Part shown: positions 57,989 through 62,413 of the stretch, one piece after another
Layout: each line of letters starts with the position of its first letter
Numbering within the stretch: position 1 is the stretch's first letter
NCBI GenBank assembly: GCA_964584805.1
Contig: CAZPAY010000013.1
Location: forward strand, 1 to 62,413
Length of the DNA stretch: 62,413 bases
Origin: JABHIE01 sp964584805
GTDB taxonomy: Bacteria; Planctomycetota; UBA1135
Reading direction: 5' to 3'
Program-made: the position numbers and the translations under genes
The notes under the pieces: model-generated
What the model was told of the DNA's origin: nothing
The model's input: only the letters and a program-made list of their open reading frames with translations
Database searches by the model: none

Positions 57989-59800
57989 TCAAAGGATCTC
58001 GTCATCAGGGTGAAAAGTAATTTTGCGCTGCAAAGCGCGCAACTCATCGTCGGTGATGCTCTCGGTATTGGTTGTGCGAGTCTCATTGACGGCGCGTTCC
58101 CGGTTTGCGGGAAGGGCTGCGAGAGAACGCTCAAGGGCCCGAGCGGGGTCGGGAAAAACCAAGAGCCTAATCTCATCAAGCCAGGCGAGGACACCATCGT
58201 CTGAGAAGGCAAGCATTGCCAATTCCAAGCCTGACATTTTACCACTTTGGCGGCATTCTTTGCACCAGAGAAACACCTTTTGGGCTATGGAATCAGAAAA
58301 TTCCAGCGAATCAAGGATTTCACGGTAAAGCGGCCAAGCGCTTGGATCGGAAAGCAGAGCAGCGACTATTTCACGCTCATTTTGGACGAGATTCTCGGCA
58401 GAGGGGTTGAGGGAAGATGAGGGATGCCCACCACGAGATTGCTGAGGGACGGGGTGAGAGCCCGAATCGGAACGAATCATGTGGCGGAGGGCCTGCTCGG
58501 AAACACCAAGTTGATTAGATGCCATGCGGAGCCAACCTTCTGCCAGAACAGGACTTAGAGTGGTTGATATCCACTCGGCAGCCTCTTCCGCAGCTCGATT
58601 GACGACCGCTGGAATCCCGAAATCACCTTTCTGAACCCAAGCTTGCAGACGCCATTCGAGTATATCCCTTGAATCTGTAACACGTTGGAGAAGTTCTTCG
58701 GTTTCTCCGCTCGTAATCATGTCTGCGGGATCTGCACCATCGGGAAGCAAAGAAACCCGCACATCGACACCCTCAGCAATCAAAATACGACCTGCAGCGG
58801 CGGCGGCCTTGCGCCCCGCGATATCCGAGTCAAGCAGCAGCACAATATGCTTTGGAACACCCTCAGCGGTGCGTCCATCGAGCAAACGCTTCACGCGACG
58901 CGCGTGGTCCGTGGTAAATGCCGTGCCAAGAGCGGCGACGGTTGTCACGAGGCCAGCTTGATGAAGCAAGAGGACATCCAGCTGCCCTTCGCACAAAATC
59001 AGGGGCAAATCGGGTCGATCACGCAAGCCCTGCGGCAAAAGGTCAATGCCGTAAAGCACGCGCCTTTTCGGGAATAAAGGCCCCTCGGGCGAGTTGACAT
59101 ATTTCCCCATGCCTTTTTCTTGAGCAAATGACCCCGGCAAATAGCGCGCGCTAAAACCAAGAGTGCGGCCTCCAGAATCACGCACAGGAAACATCAAACG
59201 CTCCCAGAAACGATCTTTGGGCGCGCCACCCCCATCAGGCTCAAACATAAGGCCCGCGGCAATCGCTCCCTCAAGAGTGACTTTCTTTTGCTGCAAGATG
59301 CGACTCAGCCAACCCCGCTCACGCGGTGCCCAGCCGAGGCCAAAACATTTGGCCATCTCACCCGATACTCCACGACCTTTTAAATACTCACGCGCGCCCT
59401 CAGCCTCTGGAGAGCGCAGGGCTTCCTCATAGGATCGCCTCGCAACGGCTAACGCCTCACGCGCCATTTCGCGCACATTGGGGTCGGTGCGCTCGCCCTT
59501 AAACAACCCCTCGGGCAAATCCATGCCTGACAAATCAGCCAACAGGCGCAAGGTCTCGGGGAAACTCAAGCCCTCGGTTTCACGCACGAAAGTAATGTGG
59601 TCACCGCCCTTGCCGCAACCAAAGCACTTAAAAAAACCGTCATCAGGTTTGACCGTAAACGAAGGCGTCTTTTCCGCATGAAAAGGGCACAGCCCCCACA
59701 AACGGTTGCCTTTACGGGTCAAAGCCACCGTACGCCCCACCACCTCATCAATCGCCAATCGATCTTTGAGTTGCTGAATAAAGGTGTCGAGCTCTGCCAT
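57989..59800 (-). CDS. dnaG: DNA primase DnaG
   Basis: Lays RNA primers at the replication fork. The 603-residue protein has the CHC2 zinc site (C38, H41, C59, C62 in LCPFHAEKTPSF and CFGCGKGG), the catalytic core ARYLPGS...YGID, Toprim ILCEGQLDVLLLH with LLLDSDIAGRKAA, and a C-terminal helicase-binding part. It lies 14 bases after ksgA and before rpoD. A TAACCT box 11 bases before the ATG hints at an additional internal promoter. Confidence 0.95.
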   Translation of the reverse strand: MAELDTFIQQLKDRLAIDEVVGRTVALTRKGNRLWGLCPFHAEKTPSFTVKPDDGFFKCFGCGKGGDHITFVRETEGLSFPETLRLLADLSGMDLPEGLFKGERTDPNVREMAREALAVARRSYEEALRSPEAEGAREYLKGRGVSGEMAKCFGLGWAPRERGWLSRILQQKKVTLEGAIAAGLMFEPDGGGAPKDRFWERLMFPVRDSGGRTLGFSARYLPGSFAQEKGMGKYVNSPEGPLFPKRRVLYGIDLLPQGLRDRPDLPLILCEGQLDVLLLHQAGLVTTVAALGTAFTTDHARRVKRLLDGRTAEGVPKHIVLLLDSDIAGRKAAAAAGRILIAEGVDVRVSLLPDGADPADMITSGETEELLQRVTDSRDILEWRLQAWVQKGDFGIPAVVNRAAEEAAEWISTTLSPVLAEGWLRMASNQLGVSEQALRHMIRSDSGSHPVPQQSRGGHPSSSLNPSAENLVQNEREIVAALLSDPSAWPLYREILDSLEFSDSIAQKVFLWCKECRQSGKMSGLELAMLAFSDDGVLAWLDEIRLLVFPDPARALERSLAALPANRERAVNETRTTNTESITDDELRALQRKITFHPDDEIL

Positions 59801-59814
59801 TTGTTGCGCCTAGG

Positions 59815-60666
59815 TTACGAGGGGTTGCCCATGCTATCCGCTTTTGCCGCTTCGAGCCAAAGCTCAGCAGGGACGACCTCAGGCCGGGCGTTGGCCTCGA
59901 CCCCGGCATCGCGCAACGCATCAGCTGCCAACGGATGGACTTTTGCCAATCGCGACAATAATGCTTTGCGGCGCTGGCCGAAACCGAGTTGCAAAATGGC
60001 CTTAAGGCTCTCGTCAATTTCAGGAGCAGGCGCGTCTTCGCGAGGCTCAAGATGCAAAAAAGCAGAGCTGATTTTCGGACGAGGCCAAAAAACTTCAGGG
60101 GGCAATCTACGACCCATTCGGACATGAAAAAACAAACCTAAGCGCATGGAAAGTGGGCCTGCATTTTTGGCGCCGCCTTGGAAAGCCGCCTTTTCCGCGA
60201 CCTCACGCTGTAACAACAAAGTCGAACCTAACTGCGGGCGACCGACGAGTCGCCCCAAGAAGGGCCCCGAAATGGCATAAGGCAAATTAGCCACCAAACG
60301 GGGGGGTGGCCCAGCGCCCCACCAAGACTCAAGCTCGGTATGAAAAGTTTCATGTGGCCCAAGAGCGTCGCCTTCGACCAAACGGAACTGCCCCGATTCG
60401 ATTTGCTCTTGAAAGCGTTCGCGCAAAAACTCAGCCAAGCCATGATCCAGCTCAACAGCCAACAACTGCGCACCCGCGGCCAATAGAGTCTCAGTCAAAG
60501 CCCCCGCGCCGGGCCCAACCTCCAGAACACGCTCACCGGCCTGCACGCCAGCATCTCGCGGAATCGCTTCAAGCAAAGCGCGGTCGATTAAAAAATTCTG
60601 CCCCAAGCGATGGCTCGGCGCCAAGCCGCGCGATTGCAGCATGGTTTTCAACTCGCCGATTTTCAT
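59815..60666 (-). CDS. rsmA: 16S rRNA dimethyladenosine transferase
   Basis: KsgA/RsmA dimethylates two adenosines near the 3' end of 16S rRNA. The 283-residue protein shows RLGQNFLIDRALLEAI, the SAM loop VLEVGPGAGALTETLL, AVELDHGLAEFL and the catalytic NLPYAISGPFL motif. I chose ATG 60666: it overlaps the upstream stop as ATGA (60663-60666). The frame remains open to 60777, but that part is not homologous. Confidence 0.93.
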   Translation of the reverse strand: MKIGELKTMLQSRGLAPSHRLGQNFLIDRALLEAIPRDAGVQAGERVLEVGPGAGALTETLLAAGAQLLAVELDHGLAEFLRERFQEQIESGQFRLVEGDALGPHETFHTELESWWGAGPPPRLVANLPYAISGPFLGRLVGRPQLGSTLLLQREVAEKAAFQGGAKNAGPLSMRLGLFFHVRMGRRLPPEVFWPRPKISSAFLHLEPREDAPAPEIDESLKAILQLGFGQRRKALLSRLAKVHPLAADALRDAGVEANARPEVVPAELWLEAAKADSMGNPS

Positions 60667-61493
60667 CGCGAGGCCTTTAAAGAAGTTGTCTTGGGCGAAA
60701 GCAGAGCGGCTCGTTGCTTGTCGACGCCAAGGGAGAGTAACTCCAAGGCCAAACGATCTCGGAGAGCCGGCTTCCAAGAGCGGACATACTCTCGAAAAGT
60801 GCGTTCAGAAGCGGCAGTGAGGGGGCCTAGTTGGCGAAAGTAATCACGAAGAAAAGGCGCCGCATCGGAGACGCAACGAAAGCCCAAGTCCGATGCGGAC
60901 TCTTTGGGTTCAAGTCGTCTCTGCTCGAACAAATCCGTCCCAACGGACCAAGAGGCGAACGAGCCCCCGCAAGCAATGGCTCCAATACTGTCCTTGCTCT
61001 CCGTCCACTCCCAGACATTGCCAAAAAAATCATACCCCCCGAGTGGGGTACGCCCCTTTTCAAACACGCCGACGGGAAGAGCGCGGCCAAGGCCTAGTTC
61101 AAGGGTGTTTTGCCACCCGACATGCGCCAGAGATGAGGTAGATACGACAGCGCTCTCGCCGACGGAAGAAAGATGAAGCCATTCGCCTGCGGAAGGGAGG
61201 CGCAAACCACGATCGAATGCCCAATTTTGAGCTTCTTGCCGGGACACAAGAGTCATTGGCAATTCGGCATCCATCGACGAGTCCCCTGCGAACTCACGGC
61301 GCGTGACCTCAAAGCGCTGACACAAAAGCAGTGGGCCTCCAGGCTGAAGAGGTGGAGCAAGAAAAAAATCATTCAAGTCAACGCGACCTGAAAGATCTTC
61401 ACCGAAGCTACCGACATCCCCCACACAACTGCAGACGGCGACCGCCACAAAGACGGTCGCCGTAAAAAGGCCTGAAACCCTGCGGAGACTCAC
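60663..61493 (-). CDS. SUMF1/FGE-fold secreted protein, probably non-catalytic
   Basis: A 276-residue exported protein (hydrophobic signal 1-22, possible lipobox AVCSC). Its middle matches the formylglycine-generating-enzyme/SUMF1 fold: EVTRREF, LRLPSAGEWLHLSS, PLGGYDFFGNVWEWTES, IACGGSFASW and SDLGFRCV. The paired catalytic cysteines of true FGE are not visible in the RRLEPKESASDLGF region, so a binding role is more likely. A helical end (about 215-276) follows. GTG start at 61493 overlaps the OmpA-like stop (GTGA). Confidence 0.8.
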   Translation of the reverse strand: MSLRRVSGLFTATVFVAVAVCSCVGDVGSFGEDLSGRVDLNDFFLAPPLQPGGPLLLCQRFEVTRREFAGDSSMDAELPMTLVSRQEAQNWAFDRGLRLPSAGEWLHLSSVGESAVVSTSSLAHVGWQNTLELGLGRALPVGVFEKGRTPLGGYDFFGNVWEWTESKDSIGAIACGGSFASWSVGTDLFEQRRLEPKESASDLGFRCVSDAAPFLRDYFRQLGPLTAASERTFREYVRSWKPALRDRLALELLSLGVDKQRAALLSPKTTSLKASR

Positions 61494-62170
61494 TGAGTGG
61501 CACCGCCGGAATGAATCACAGCGATTTCGACACGGCGATTCGCTGAGCGATTCTCTTTTGTGTCGTTTGACCCAAGAGGATGGTGCTCGCCAAAGCCCAC
61601 CACGCTAACCGAATCTGCAGGAAGACCTGCTTCAAGCAAGATTGCGGCAACCTCGACGGCTCGCCGCGCACTCAACTGTAGGTTGCCATGCGGAAACTGT
61701 TTGGCACGAGCCTTTACAGGGACATTGTCGGTATGACCCTCGACTCGAAACTGTACCCCTAGCGCCAACAACTCGGGGGCCAAAGATTTAAGTAGGGCCG
61801 CCCCGTCTTTGGAGACCGAAATGCTCCCCGACGCGAATAACACATGGTCGCCAATGCGCACAAGTGGACCATCTGGGCCATTCACAAACTCAACACTACC
61901 GGCGCCAGCCAAGCCCGCCACCGAGTTTTGCAAATCGAGGAAAGCCGCCTCTAAATCAGCTGTAGCCGCACGGGACTGATCGGCACGAGCCAACTCTAGG
62001 TCAACCTGCAAAGCCGTGATCTGGCTCTGCAAACGACCGTTTTCGCTTTCAAGCTCAGCTTGATACAACTTGAGATCATCTAAAGCCCCCATGTAAACAT
62101 CATCAGGGGCCTGCGTTGGGACTTGGCAAGAAGCCAACCCGACGCACACCAAAAGGAAGGCGCGCTTCAC
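61490..62170 (-). CDS. OmpA-family peptidoglycan-associated lipoprotein
   Basis: A 226-residue lipoprotein with lipobox LASC (C15), a coiled coil (about 30-85, AELESENGRLQSQITALQVD) and a C-terminal OmpA/MotB domain. The peptidoglycan-binding residues lie in RVEGHTDNVPVK and NRSANRRVEI, with FASGSISVS before them. It should tether the outer membrane to the cell wall. The start is GTG at 62170, five bases after the upstream membrane protein's stop. Confidence 0.88.
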   Translation of the reverse strand: MKRAFLLVCVGLASCQVPTQAPDDVYMGALDDLKLYQAELESENGRLQSQITALQVDLELARADQSRAATADLEAAFLDLQNSVAGLAGAGSVEFVNGPDGPLVRIGDHVLFASGSISVSKDGAALLKSLAPELLALGVQFRVEGHTDNVPVKARAKQFPHGNLQLSARRAVEVAAILLEAGLPADSVSVVGFGEHHPLGSNDTKENRSANRRVEIAVIHSGGATQ

Positions 62171-62175
62171 TTTTA

Positions 62176-62413
62176 TTAATTGGCCGACCAGACCATATCA
62201 ACGATACTTTGAATCATTCCACTGGCGCGTGATTCCGCCATGCCGAGCGCAGCGGGAATGCCAAGGAAGATCAAAAGTAAAGTCGTAAGAATCGAGACGC
62301 CAATCATGGCCGGGGATTCTGGTGCGGCTTCAGCCTCTTCCACACGGCTACGACCAGCGGAGCGCTTGGTTGCCGTTGCGGATGGCCGAACTGTGGCAGA
62401 AGCGGCTGGAGCT
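62176..62413 (-). CDS. C-terminal end of a membrane protein (partial)
   Basis: The minus frame is open from the window edge to a TAA at 62176-62178 and gives 78 residues: an Ala/Ser/Thr/Arg-rich disordered part, then one membrane helix (MIGVSILTTLLLIFLGIPAA) and a short end DMVWSAN. The preceding linker is rich in Pro and Glu. No family is recognisable from this piece. It is probably co-transcribed with the OmpA-like gene and may act with it. Confidence 0.65.
   Translation of the reverse strand, partial: APAASATVRPSATATKRSAGRSRVEEAEAAPESPAMIGVSILTTLLLIFLGIPAALGMAESRASGMIQSIVDMVWSAN

Noticed and set aside
1..62413. CRISPR arrays, insertion sequences, prophage or integrons
   Set aside because: No regularly spaced repeats, transposase, or phage structural genes seen; xerC is of the housekeeping type.

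Overview
The window is a dense stretch of bacterial chromosome with 50 protein genes (two of them cut by the window edges), one tRNA and no sign of phage, insertion sequences, CRISPR or integrons. The host is a diderm, LPS-making bacterium: the window has lpxA, an lpxC-fabZ fusion, bamA, an OmpH/Skp chaperone, several lipoproteins with lipoboxes and a WaaP-like lipopolysaccharide kinase. GC looks to be in the mid-50s by eye. The mix of an EttA-type ABC-F protein, a secreted TPP-II-like subtilase, a Ser/Thr kinase next to an FHA-GAF-sigma54 activator, HEAT-like secreted proteins and an LpxC-FabZ fusion suggests a non-proteobacterial lineage, possibly Planctomycetota or another PVC-like group. 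That placement is inference only.

Layout. 1-3.7 kb: a secreted propeller-like protein, trmB with a C-terminal extension, and a TehA/SLAC1-family channel. 3.8-11.6 kb (+): a Cus-type copper/silver efflux operon made of a small Cys-rich secreted protein, a TolC-like lipoprotein, an adaptor with metal-binding and DUF3347-like ends, an extended CusA pump, and a periplasmic protein built of four YHS-like repeats. 11.6-24.1 kb (-): an envelope and housekeeping run, read in transcription order as glmU, prs, rplY, pth, rpsF, rpsR, rplI, dnaB, bamA, ompH, lpxC-fabZ, lpxA and a Gfo/Idh/MocA gene that may be gnnA. 24.1-26.1 kb (+): psd and an LplT-like lysophospholipid transporter. 26.1-30.2 kb (-): a sigma54 activator and a kinase. 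30.2-38.3 kb: ettA, leucine-catabolism genes (methylglutaconyl-CoA hydratase and HMG-CoA lyase), a DUF2891 lipoprotein, a WaaP-like kinase, and two tandem glutamate dehydrogenase genes of which the second has lost two active-site lysines. 38.3-39.4 kb: a TlpA-like thioredoxin. 39.4-49.8 kb (-): one probable ten-gene operon, in transcription order pabB, pabC, three unknown envelope genes, xseA, xseB, ispA, dxs, nadK. 49.8-50.8 kb: xerC (+) and tRNA-Glu (-). 50.9-62.4 kb (-): a partial membrane protein gene, an OmpA-like lipoprotein, a SUMF1-like protein, ksgA, dnaG, rpoD, a zinc-ribbon coiled-coil protein, a TPP-II-like subtilase and an EboE-like TIM-barrel protein.

How it works together. Most genes sit in long operons with 1-4 base overlaps (ATGA, TGATG, TAATG) or very short gaps. 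Internal genes often carry a Shine-Dalgarno sequence (cusA, rpsR, rpsF, gnnA candidate, zinc-ribbon gene). In contrast, a striking share of genes that head a transcript have a TANNNT-like -10 box only 6-11 bases before the start codon, which predicts leaderless mRNAs. No gene-free stretch exceeds 300 bases; the largest are 50695-50906 (tRNA-Glu and its terminator), 40-171 and 35573-35696.

The best candidates for new biology are the catalytically degenerate GDH partner, the four-YHS metal protein, the predicted leaderless initiation pattern, and the three-gene envelope cassette inside the pab-xse-dxs operon.
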